DNA from: Hypoxylon rubiginosum
Lineage: Eukaryota; Ascomycota; Sordariomycetes; Xylariales; Hypoxylaceae
Assembly: GCA_902806565.1 (NCBI GenBank)
Contig: CADCXA010000053.1
Span: 434,001-498,000, forward strand
Reading direction: 5' to 3'
DNA: 64,000 nt
This document shows positions 30,529 to 39,632 of the stretch, piece after piece. The notes under the pieces are model-generated. The model saw only the letters and a list, made by a program, of their open reading frames with translations. It made no database searches and was not told the origin of the DNA. The stretch's first letter is position 1. Each line of letters starts with the position of its first letter. Both the position numbers and the translations under genes were made by a program.

Positions 30529-33294
30529 TCATGCCTTAGACTGTGCTGCTGGTGCGGGGCCCTCGTTTGCCGCCGCGGCCGCGAGGGTATTCTGAACAAC
30601 GCCTGGCGATGCCGTGTTCGGCTGCGGACCGTTCTTTCGTACATTGTTACCCTCCTCAGTCAGCAGCTTACTAAGAAGCTGAAGGTCATTGCGGGCTCTC
30701 GGATCACGCTCGAGACATCGACGAACAGCAGTCCATTCCCCTTCCTTCATTCGAGCGGCATGAGGCAGCAGGAAAGCCACAGTAGAGCTGGTAAAGAGAG
30801 GACCAAGAACTTGACGGGCTTTCATTTCACCTTCAGCTTGCGCAGCTCGCAGAGCAGGGACGTTAGGATCCTGAGTGACGGGCGCTGAATTTGCTGGCGC
30901 CGCTGGCGTTGCTGGCAAGACTTGACGCGGTGGCACGGGTGGCGCCGGGTGACCCGGAATCGTGGGCGGTGGAACCGGTGTTTGATTGTACTGCGGTGTA
31001 GGCGTAGGTAAGCTCTGACCGCCGAACGATCCATGTGGGGTCGCAGGCGACCAGATTGGCGCCGACATAGAGGCGTTCCTTGCTGGTGCTGGCGTGGATT
31101 GGGCTGGCGTGCCAGAGGCGGCTTTCTGCATTTCGGACACCTGCTGCTCCACAGGTATTTGAGGGTGCTTTTCGTCTCTAAAGACAAATATCATTAGGAG
31201 CATAGGTTCCGAACGCTTCAGGGGGACAGCATGGTCGGCGATATTAAGTATTGGTTCCGGGAGCGGGCCATCGCCTTCTGGAATGGGCATGAGATACGTG
31301 TCTCTCACATTACCAAGCTTCTTCTCGCCCACGACTCCGTATCTATTCTTAGACTGGAAGTAGTCGAGAACGGCTAAGAATTGCTTCCGTGCGTTTGAGT
31401 CTGCAGGATGTGCTAATGTTAGGCTAGTAATAACTAAGTCGACCTGGTTATTATATCTGAAACCGCATAGGTAAGGAATTGCTTTTTCCTCGTTGATACG
31501 GCCGGCTACCGTAAGGACAGGCGGGATTAGGTCCTTCCAAGCAATGTCTCTAGTCTTGCTTAGATCGGCCCCGCCGACATACTTAGCTACCGTGTCGATG
31601 TCGGCTACCGTGGTCATCCTTAAGGGGCCACGCCAGACAATCTCGGGATCAATGTTATCAGTTGGAGAATAGGGTGGAGAATCGTTACCATCCTCTTGAA
31701 GCAATCGGTCAACATCAGGATCATCTACAGGCCCTGCCGACTGGACCTGTGTCGAGGCTCGTCTTTGATGTGTCGACGAAGGTGATCCTACACTGGAAAA
31801 TACTTTGCCGATATCAAAATCTGGCTTCTTTGGCGACTGCTGGGAAGATTGGGTATCAACTCGAAGGGGGGCTGCTGACGAGGCAGACCGATCCCGAGCA
31901 TTTGCAGGCGACGCTGCCCCGTTAGCTGATGATACGCCCGGCTCGCTGTTCGCATTCCCAGATTCGCTTGCTTCTCTAGCAGCTTGGAGGCGCAGATTAG
32001 AAGGAACGTCATCAGCTTCGCCTGTGATATTGTCCGCTTCCACGATTTCTTCTCCCTTATGGGTTCGTCGGACGCGCGGAGTGTCATCAGTTATCATGAT
32101 AGACTGCTTCTCTGCTCGAGCCTTCATCTCGGCGGTCTCCCGCTGAAGTTCTTTAGTTGCCAACTCGTCGCCAGTCATCACCACAAACGATGGGGGTGGT
32201 AACGATCGATTAAGCACCTGAGCGGCTAACTCGACATTGTGTTTCAGACTGAAAACGAGCGTCCGAAGTTGTGATGCGTTGTGGGATGTATTCGGATGGG
32301 TGTCTTGGAAAGCACGTTCGATTTCAATAGCTAAGCGTTCAGTGATACCTTTCTTGATTGACCCTTGAGGGAGAGCATAGAGTTTCTTCTTTTCGGCCAG
32401 GTCGACGGCGGCATCGAGTGATCTCTGGAGGCCGAGCGCAGCTTGCCTTCGCGGACCTTCAAGCTTCTGAATGCTCTCTGGTAGGTCGCTTGGGGGGGTA
32501 TACGTCGGAACCAAAGCGGCTGCTTGGACCTCTGAAACCTTCCTAAGCTTACTCTGAGGCCCTTGAGAGTGATCGCGAGATTTCCGCTTTCCCTTGCCAG
32601 TCGGCTCCGGCACAATTTCCTCCTTCTTAGTATCAGGAGTCGGAGACGGTTTGGCCTTCGCACTCGCAGCACTCGGCGACGCGCGATCTTTTGTATCACT
32701 TGCGCGCTTCCCCTTGCCTTTTCTACCCCCCTTTTTGCGCTTTTTCTCTTCCTCATATCTATGCCGGCGGTCCTCCCACGGCTTCTCTCCCCTCTTTATA
32801 GCCTCTAGGGTGATCTTGTGGTCTTCGGGCGCGCATCTTTCGCAGAAATAATCCTTAGTTAAATCTTCGGTAAAAACGCTCATACCCATACAGACGTTAT
32901 GCTGCCAGGCACCGCACTTGTCGCAAGCGATCCACGGCTCGTTCGCGTCGTCATCGTCCTGCGTCGTGGCACCACAAATGCAACGAATGATTTCTTCGTC
33001 CTCTTCCTGCTTCTCGTCCTTCTCAACCACCTTCTTGCCACCCTTCTTACTCTGCCGGCGCTTGGTCGGCTCGGGTCCGTTCTCGAGCTGGTCGAAAGCT
33101 TTAGTATGTTGACCCTTGGTAGCTCGTACAGATCGGCGGGGTTCTGGTTCTCCTGCAGAGACACACGAACATGTTAGTCGACGATCGGCACTTGCGCCTT
33201 GGTCTTTGGTAGGCAGACGGCGAGGTGCGCTGCAACGTGCCCCGTCGCTGCGTACTTCATATCTATGGTTGTGGGTAACATGCTTACCAGTCAT
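30529..33294 (-). CDS. BYE1: Bye1-type transcription regulator: PHD finger, TFIIS central domain, SPOC domain
   Basis: In yeast Bye1 binds RNA polymerase II through the TFIIS-like domain and trimethyl-H3K4 through the PHD finger, and acts in elongation in the nucleus. Exon 1 is only 7 nt (33294-33288). The intron is 33287-33153 (135 nt, GTAAGC, branch CGACTAACA, CTGCAG). Exon 2 is 33152-30529. The spliced protein has 876 residues starting MTGEPEPRRSVRATKG. The PHD finger spans about 59-110 (IRCICGATTQ, ACDKCGAWQHNVCM, FCERCAPEDH). A lysine-rich stretch follows. The TFIIS-M region includes ALGLQRSLDAAV and AIEIERAFQDTHPN. The SPOC domain starts near IVWRGPLRMTTVAD and includes CGFRYNNQVDLVITSL. 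The tail is Pro/Ala-rich. Domain order matches the family. Without splicing, an in-frame 45-residue Cys/Arg stretch would be inserted. It is divergent from the proteasome gene, about 1.1 kb apart. Confidence 0.93.
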   Translation of the reverse strand: MTGKHVTHNHRYEVRSDGARCSAPRRLPTKDQGASADRRLTCSCVSAGEPEPRRSVRATKGQHTKAFDQLENGPEPTKRRQSKKGGKKVVEKDEKQEEDEEIIRCICGATTQDDDDANEPWIACDKCGAWQHNVCMGMSVFTEDLTKDYFCERCAPEDHKITLEAIKRGEKPWEDRRHRYEEEKKRKKGGRKGKGKRASDTKDRASPSAASAKAKPSPTPDTKKEEIVPEPTGKGKRKSRDHSQGPQSKLRKVSEVQAAALVPTYTPPSDLPESIQKLEGPRRQAALGLQRSLDAAVDLAEKKKLYALPQGSIKKGITERLAIEIERAFQDTHPNTSHNASQLRTLVFSLKHNVELAAQVLNRSLPPPSFVVMTGDELATKELQRETAEMKARAEKQSIMITDDTPRVRRTHKGEEIVEADNITGEADDVPSNLRLQAAREASESGNANSEPGVSSANGAASPANARDRSASSAAPLRVDTQSSQQSPKKPDFDIGKVFSSVGSPSSTHQRRASTQVQSAGPVDDPDVDRLLQEDGNDSPPYSPTDNIDPEIVWRGPLRMTTVADIDTVAKYVGGADLSKTRDIAWKDLIPPVLTVAGRINEEKAIPYLCGFRYNNQVDLVITSLTLAHPADSNARKQFLAVLDYFQSKNRYGVVGEKKLGNVRDTYLMPIPEGDGPLPEPILNIADHAVPLKRSEPMLLMIFVFRDEKHPQIPVEQQVSEMQKAASGTPAQSTPAPARNASMSAPIWSPATPHGSFGGQSLPTPTPQYNQTPVPPPTIPGHPAPPVPPRQVLPATPAAPANSAPVTQDPNVPALRAAQAEGEMKARQVLGPLFTSSTVAFLLPHAARMKEGEWTAVRRCLERDPRARNDLQLLSKLLTEEGNNVRKNGPQPNTASPGVVQNTLAAAAANEGPAPAAQSKA

Positions 33295-34386
33295 ATTGAA
33301 GGTGGGCAGAGCTCAAACTAAGGCGATGGTAACAATAGACAGCACGTAAAGCGTAGTATATGGCGTAGTATATTGTTTAGTTGGTCAGGGTTGTAAAAAT
33401 CTGAGTCTACGTTGCGACTTTTTGGAATTGGCAGCGGCACTCTTCAGACAATCATGACTTCTACGGGGCTGGATTGATCTATGATCTGACCAGAAGGCGA
33501 AGACAAAGTGATAAAGATATGACCCCAAGCTCTTCTAGTACCTAGCGAGACACAGCCTCTTCCCTCGGAACCTGTGTAGGTTGATTTGGTTGGAAAGTCA
33601 GGTTTGAGGGTTGCGCGAGGTTGGCCACGCGACTGAAAGCGCGGTGGAAATACTTCGTACTACTGACAAATTTGTCGCAAAGGATTGGAAGGTCGAAAGC
33701 GCGATAGTTCTAGTGCCTTCTTGATAGATATAGAAGGATGGAAGATTTCGATTGGCGCGAGGTTGTGCGGTGAGTCGAGAGGAATCGGATCGCGACGTGA
33801 CCTAGTGTGTTGATGGACGGGAAAGGTTGAATGTTAAGATGGGAGATGGGGAAGTTCAAGGTATCGTATCGCAGGTGGAGGTCTTTGGTAATGGAGTAAC
33901 GGTCAAGGCAAAAAATGGGGTAAGTGCACGGGCCTCGGTTGAAGCAATTTTTTGTTAATACATGTAGATACATTGCAATACAGCATCATCGCTGTCATTT
34001 CTAGCGCGGTCCCGCTGTATGCATGTAGATACATGTACTTCCAATATGTGGCTACCTAGCATATATGCTTATATAATCATATATGTAGCTTTGTAGCTGT
34101 GGATACCAGCCACCGAGGCTTAAAGCTCTTGAAAGACGTAGCAACCAAACAGCAATTGTACGCGTCGGAGCTCTTGCCTAGCTAGCCCTCTAGCCTTACA
34201 ACCGCAATAGGCCAGCCTTTCCCAACCCAATTCGCAATATCCAATACCTGATCCCAACTTGATACATAAATCCGACTTCCAACTAATCGTCCGCCTGTTT
34301 GCTAGCTGGCCGTCATTACTTCGCATCACTAGCAAGGCTCGAGACACCAACTTAGTCGACGATTTTTCACTGCCGGACCACCCATC
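33295..34386. other. Shared upstream region of the divergent BYE1 and proteasome genes
   Basis: About 1.1 kb between two housekeeping start codons. It should contain both promoters. A weak frame at 33710-33973 is not supported. An imperfect ATGTAGATACAT repeat occurs near 33961-34036. No proteasome-type control element was identified. Confidence 0.55.
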
Positions 34387-35327
34387 ATGTCTCGCCGTTA
34401 CGATTCCAGAGTAAGCTACGAGAGCTACCTTTTCCGTAACAATATCCCACGCATCGAAGCTCACTCCTTATACAGACTACCATCTTCTCGCCTGAAGGGC
34501 GCTTGTATCAGGTCGAATATGCCCTCGAAGCTATTTCCCATGCTGGCACTGCGATCGGAATCCTCGCCAAGGATGGCATCGTCCTAGCCGCTGAGCGCAA
34601 GGTTACGTCCAAGCTATTAGAACAAGACACCTCGGCCGAGAAGCTCTATATCCTGAATGAGTGCGTACTAGAGTCGCCATCAGGCATAATATCTAGATAT
34701 AGCTCAAAAAGCTAACAGTTTCTAGTAACATGATCTGCGCTGTAGCCGGTATGACCGCTGACGCCAACATCCTTATCAACTATGCCCGACAAGCTGCCCA
34801 ACAGTATCTCTTGACCTACAACGAAGACATTCCGTGCGAACAGCTGGTGCGAAGGCTGTGCGATCTGAAGCAGGGCTACACCCAACATGGTGGATTGCGG
34901 CCATTCGGTGTATCATTCATCTATGCAGGATGGGACCCCCAACGACAGTTCCAGCTCTACCTGAGCAACCCTTCTGGGAACTACGGTGGTTGGAAGGCAA
35001 CAAGTGTGGGCGCCAATAATGCAAGCGCCTCCAGCTTGTTAAAGCAGGACTACAAGGAGGATTGCACGCTGAAAGAAGCTTGCGGGATGGCGGTCAAGGT
35101 TCTCAGCAAGACGATGGATTCCACCAAGCTGAGCAGCGAGAAGAGTGAGTCTATCGATCTAATACTATGCCCTTTTCCACAATACTAACATCAGAGTAGT
35201 TGAATTCGCTACGGTAGGTCATACCAAGGATGGCAAGATTTACCACCGGCTTTGGAGTGCAGACGAGATCACGGCGCTTTTGAAAGAGCATGATCTAGCA
35301 AAGGATGAGAGTGCTGAGGACAAATAA
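34387..35327 (+). CDS. PRE9: 20S proteasome subunit alpha type-4 (alpha-3 in yeast, Pre9)
   Basis: This is a structural alpha-ring subunit of the 20S proteasome. Four exons encode 251 residues: 34387-34410, 34476-34660, 34726-35144 and 35200-35327. Introns are 65, 65 and 55 nt, and the last has a perfect TACTAAC branch site. The spliced N-terminus is MSRRYDSR then [20 protein letters not shown], the proteasome alpha-subunit signature. [20 protein letters not shown] and [17 protein letters not shown] are conserved. [18 protein letters not shown] closes the alpha core. The C-terminus is [16 protein letters not shown]. The pattern matches Pre9/PSMA4 better than other alpha subunits, notably LLEQDTSxEKLYxLN. 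It is divergent from BYE1 with a shared ~1.1-kb upstream region. Confidence 0.96.
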
Positions 35328-36064
35328 GATCTCTACCCTCCCAACGTAGCAGATCCCAGACCCCATAGGCTTAGAAATGTCCAGGGTCGTTCGTGTACCA
35401 ATATTACAGAGCACAAGCTAGACATGGGATTTATGCATTGCCGCAATCATCCTGATGAGCTTTATTTTCAAAGTATTGGCGTAAAGAGAATTATGATGAA
35501 CACGAGTATAAAGGGACCAGCAAGAGGAAAACATCTAACAACCTTGAAAGCTCCAATATCAACCTGTGCATGACTGAGGATTGTAGCTTTGTCGGTACAG
35601 CATCTGCTGGACAGCTGTTGAACAACTGCGAAAGGCCTAAAGTTAATCCTTTCGCCGACACGGGCATCCCATTGGAACCTGAGGGCTGCCCCTCTGCCCC
35701 TCCAGGGGCTAGAACTGCTAGATCGCAAGCCAATTAGTGTCCCCAGCGCCTCCACATGTCGCATGCATGTCGGTGAATGCACTGAATGCCCATCAGTCAA
35801 CCCCTGTAATCCCGCTGCCCCAATGAGCATTAAGGCACACTTTAGACTGCTGCATGAACCCAAGAATTTCACGTTAGGGGACTACGTTAGGTACCAAGGT
35901 ACTATTTAAGGGACTGTGCCCAGTGGACTGGACAACGAGTTGCATTTCCTTGCCCCGCCAAATAAAAACATCGTGGACTCTCTTGACTTTCTACGAGTTG
36001 TAACATTCTCCCCTCAGACCAGTCTGAGTCCCTTTTTTATATACGTCCACCTATATTCGCCATT
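35328..36064. other. Intergenic region upstream of the GMPPA-like gene
   Basis: It holds the 3' flank of the proteasome gene and the promoter/leader of the GMPPA-like gene. A poly-T run (CCCTTTTTT) is seen near 36032. No gene is seen. Confidence 0.5.
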
Positions 36065-37589
36065 ATGCTTCAGGTACCGATTCGAGAGAAGGCCAATGGT
36101 GCTGGCAAGGGCACCAAGGCCGTCATCCTGGTTCGCGCATCCCGCCTATTCATTGTATATTTCATTGTATATTAGAGACAAGACCCCACTAATCATATTG
36201 CTGTCTACAGGTCGGTGGCCCTTCGAGAGGAACTCGGTTTCGCCCTCTGTCTCTCGATGTTCCCAAGGTCGGCCTCGTCCATCCGTATTCAACCTACCGA
36301 AACTACCATACTGACGAATAGTTAGCCCCTCTTCGACGTCGCTGGCCACCCCATCATCTGGCACTGCCTGACCGCCATTGCGAAGGTACCCTCCATTCAG
36401 GAGGTCTGCATGATCGGTTACTATGACGAATCCGTGTTCAAGGACTTCATCAAGGAGGCTGCCTCTGAGTTCCCCAACCTCCCTATCAAGTACCTACGAG
36501 AATACCAGGCACTGGGCACCGCTGGCGGCTTGTACCACTTCCGAGATGCCATTCTCAAGGGCCGTCCCGAACGTATCTTCGTCCTCAACTCGGACGTGTG
36601 CTGTTCTTTCCCCCTGAACGAGATGGCGAAGCTGTTCGACGACAAGGATGCCGAGGCCGTCATTCTAGGCACGCGCGTCAGTGAGGATGCTGCGACTAAC
36701 TTTGGTTGCATCGTGTCGGACCAGCACTCCCGTCGCGTTCTGCATTACGTTGAGAAACCCGAGAGCCATATATCGAACCTCATCAACTGCGGCGTATACC
36801 TCTTCAGCGTCGAAGCTATCTTCCCCAGCATTAGGACCGCCATCAAGCGAAGAACAGACCGACCCCGACTGGTGTCCTATCCGTCGTCCGAGAACCTAGA
36901 ATCGAGCTTCATAGCTGACGACGACGAGGAGCGCAAGAACGAGGTCATCCGCCTAGAGCAAGACATCCTGAGTGATCTTGCGGATAGTAAACAATTCTTT
37001 GTCTACGAGACCAAAGACTTCTGGCGCCAGATCAAGACAGCTGGATCTGCCGTCCCCGCCAATGCGCTGTACCTGCAGAAGGCCTACCAGATGGGATCGA
37101 GTGAACTCGCGAAGCCCTCTCCCAATGTTATTGCCCCCGTATTCATCCATCCTTCTGCGCATGTCGACCCCACCGCCAAGCTAGGACCTAATGTCTCCAT
37201 CGGACCCCGAGTGACTATTGGCCCCGGCGCAAGAGTCAAGGAGTCCATCGTCCTTGAAGATGCTGAGATCAAGCACGATGCTTGTGTCCTGTATTCCATC
37301 GTCGGCTGGAACAGCCGCGTGGGTGCTTGGGCGCGTGTTGAAGGCACTCCTACACCCGTCACGAGCCACTCCACTAGCATCGTGAAGAACGGTGTCAAGG
37401 TGCAGAGTATTACCATTCTAGGCAAGGAGTGCGGAGTCGGCGATGAAGTGCGCGTGCAGAACTGTGTCTGCTTGCCATTCAAGGAGTTGAAGAGGGTAAG
37501 TGACTATATAAACCACTTCCTCAAATACAATTACACTGGATTCAGCTAACGTAACACATTAGGATGTCGCTAATGAAGTCATCATGTAA
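36065..37589 (+). CDS. GMPPA: GMPPA-type GDP-mannose pyrophosphorylase-like protein
   Basis: It belongs to the nucleotidyltransferase/left-handed beta-helix family that makes or senses GDP-mannose, the donor for glycosylation and cell-wall mannan. Exons 36065-36130, 36211-36267, 36326-37495 and 37563-37589 give 439 residues. The spliced start TKAVILVGGPSRGTRFRPLS is the nucleotide-binding loop, and DVPKPLFDVAGHPIIWHCL continues it. The N-terminal catalytic-like domain contains EYQALGTAGGLYHFRDAI and FVLNSDVCCSFP. The C-terminal hexapeptide repeats include VDPTAKLGPNVSIGPRVTIG. The last exon is 27 nt and supplies DVANEVIM, the conserved family terminus. The long insert with ERKNEVIRLEQDILSDLAD points to the alpha-type regulatory paralogue rather than the catalytic beta-type. 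The first intron donor (GTTCGC) is weak, and the sequence before residue 4 could be a splice acceptor (GCTTCAG), so the start is less certain than the body. Confidence 0.93.
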
Positions 37590-38636
37590 GGGGGATGGCC
37601 AGATTTGGGCAGATCACTTGCAGGCCTCTCGTCTTCCTTTGGAATTGGTTTCGCGATATGGGAACGCAGTTAAATCCACTTTCGGTGTATAATGGACATT
37701 AAAAAACAACAACGATGATACCTACGGCATGACATGCCTGCTAGTCAGATGAATACTTAGGGCAGCTATATAATTGCGAATACGAGTTCTTTTGACCGTC
37801 AATCCTCCTTTCCGATGCTTGGGTGTTCCTAATGGCCTTCTAGCATAATTTCCTAACTCTCCGCCGAGACACGCTTGAGAGTAAAGATGTCTTGTGCTAT
37901 TTTAATGAATCTCATATTGTGGATAAGTGTGTAGAAGTTGTTTCTATTAGGATTTTCTAGAAGGGCTCCTTCATGAAATCGGCTCATGGCTAAAAGTTAT
38001 GCCAAGCTTTATTAGTGAAGCTGTGTAAGAGTTCCTTTCAAAATCAAGCTTAGGTAACTGAGAAGATGAACGGCCCCTTTCCAACCACAAGACACTACGC
38101 TTCTATACGGTAGGGCTATTCAAAATCGACAGCAAGGGTGTGGTTTGGAAAATCTTTATATCTATACTAAGTGACTCCAGATGAGATAGCAGGGTTATCA
38201 TTATAGCCACAACGGCAGTCCTCACTGTTCAAGAGTATATACAGTCCTGAAAACCCTAAGATTACCAAGGCGTCTAGAAACAGACCCAGCAACAGATACC
38301 AAGTGTTCGGCTCCACTCCGAGGCGAGTACATTCATCACTGCTCGAACGGTTACGGGCATGTTACGAAAAAAAACGCCTCTAGATTGATGACTCGGCCGG
38401 TTTTGCTACCTATAAGTTTCACACGGACGAGTTGACGGGCTAAGGAAATTACAAGCATTGGCGATCAACAGGTTGGGTGAGCACACAGGGGCAAGTGATA
38501 TTAAACGGCGCGAGCAAGCTAGCCGACATCATGTACGCACTAATTGCGGACTCAGTCCACGAGAACGAATAGAAGTGGTGGTGGTACAGCTCCCTTAGCA
38601 ACAGGCGGCGAGTCCTAGCATATTTTATTGTTACCG
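37590..38636. other. Intergenic region between convergent genes
   Basis: It lies between the 3' ends of the GMPPA-like gene and the minus-strand single-pass membrane gene. No frame of interest and no repeat worth noting was seen. Confidence 0.55.
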
Positions 38637-39632
38637 TTACCGATACGCGAAGATGGTGCTCTCGGTATCTGACGTGTACTCGGTGCGCCTATCCAACTCC
38701 GGTTTCACGTTCGGGGGTACGTGTAAGGGAAAGAGTGGTCTGACGCTCGAGGGGAGGCCAACTGGCGCGGCGGCGACCGAGAGAGGTTGCGATTGTCTCC
38801 AGGGCTGCGAGTCTCGCCACGTAGGAGGGTCTTCTTGCCACGGCGGCACCGGCATCCACTGCCCGCTCGGCGCGCGGACGGTCGGCGCGCGAATACTCGG
38901 GTTGCGGGCAACACTAGGGGCTCCAATACTAGGAGCGCGCATACTGGGAGCACGGATACTAGGAGCGGGGACACTGCTGCCGCTGTCGCCGCCGCCTCGA
39001 AGATATACCGGCTCCATGACGGATTGGGGCGGATGGGGCGGCAGTGGTGGTAGCGGCGGCATGCCTGGTACCGACATTCGCTCCGACATTGCCTGCTGCG
39101 ACCGCGCAATCTCCTCGTCCCGCAGGGTGTTCATCTGCTCCTGCGCTATCCTCGCCCTCCGCCGCCGTCTTAAGAAGAATATCAGACCCGCTATCAGAAG
39201 CACGGCCACCGCCGACCACACGCCGATGGCGACCTTTGCCCCCATGCTCAGAGCGGGCGGGTCGGGGGATCCGATCGCTGGCTGGCCGGAGGCGCCCTGG
39301 GCTAGTCCGGCTTGCGGCGAGTCGGGTAGGCTGGCCGCTGATTTTGCATCCGAGTCCGTCGACTCGCTGGGCGGTGCGCCCGGCGTGTCGGCCGACGAAC
39401 TGGAAAGCGAATCGACTGATTCCTCGCCTTCCTCTTCCTCTTCTTCCTCGTCATCTTCCTCCGCGGGCGCGGGTGTCTGTCTGGTCGTGACCCCGTGTCT
39501 CCTGAGGAAATTGTTCAACGCCTCCTCCGGCAACGAGACCTCGCTGGCGCTGATGCCTTGGATCCAAGCCGCGGTGCTGACGAAGGTCGCGGCGCGCGCT
39601 GCGCTGATTTTCTTGGGAAAGTGGTACGCCAT
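38637..39632 (-). CDS. Single-pass membrane protein with acidic exterior, basic stop-transfer and repeat-bearing tail
   Basis: One exon of 331 residues. The N-terminus (AARAATFVSTAAWIQGISA) could act as a signal sequence but is weak. Residues 56-70 form an acidic run (EEDDEEEEEEEGEE), followed by Ser/Pro-rich sequence. One clear helix, GAKVAIGVWSAVAVLLIAGL, lies at about 131-154 and is followed by RRRRR (155-159), a stop-transfer. This suggests an outside N-terminus. The tail holds RAPSIRAPSMRAPS-like repeats near residues 225-260 and a proline-rich stretch (PLPPLPPHPP). The architecture resembles fungal plasma-membrane sensors of the Mid2/Wsc shape, but there is no cysteine-rich WSC domain, so I give no function. 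A 348-codon antisense frame covers it and is judged a shadow. Confidence 0.75.
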   Translation of the reverse strand: MAYHFPKKISAARAATFVSTAAWIQGISASEVSLPEEALNNFLRRHGVTTRQTPAPAEEDDEEEEEEEGEESVDSLSSSSADTPGAPPSESTDSDAKSAASLPDSPQAGLAQGASGQPAIGSPDPPALSMGAKVAIGVWSAVAVLLIAGLIFFLRRRRRARIAQEQMNTLRDEEIARSQQAMSERMSVPGMPPLPPLPPHPPQSVMEPVYLRGGGDSGSSVPAPSIRAPSMRAPSIGAPSVARNPSIRAPTVRAPSGQWMPVPPWQEDPPTWRDSQPWRQSQPLSVAAAPVGLPSSVRPLFPLHVPPNVKPELDRRTEYTSDTESTIFAYR

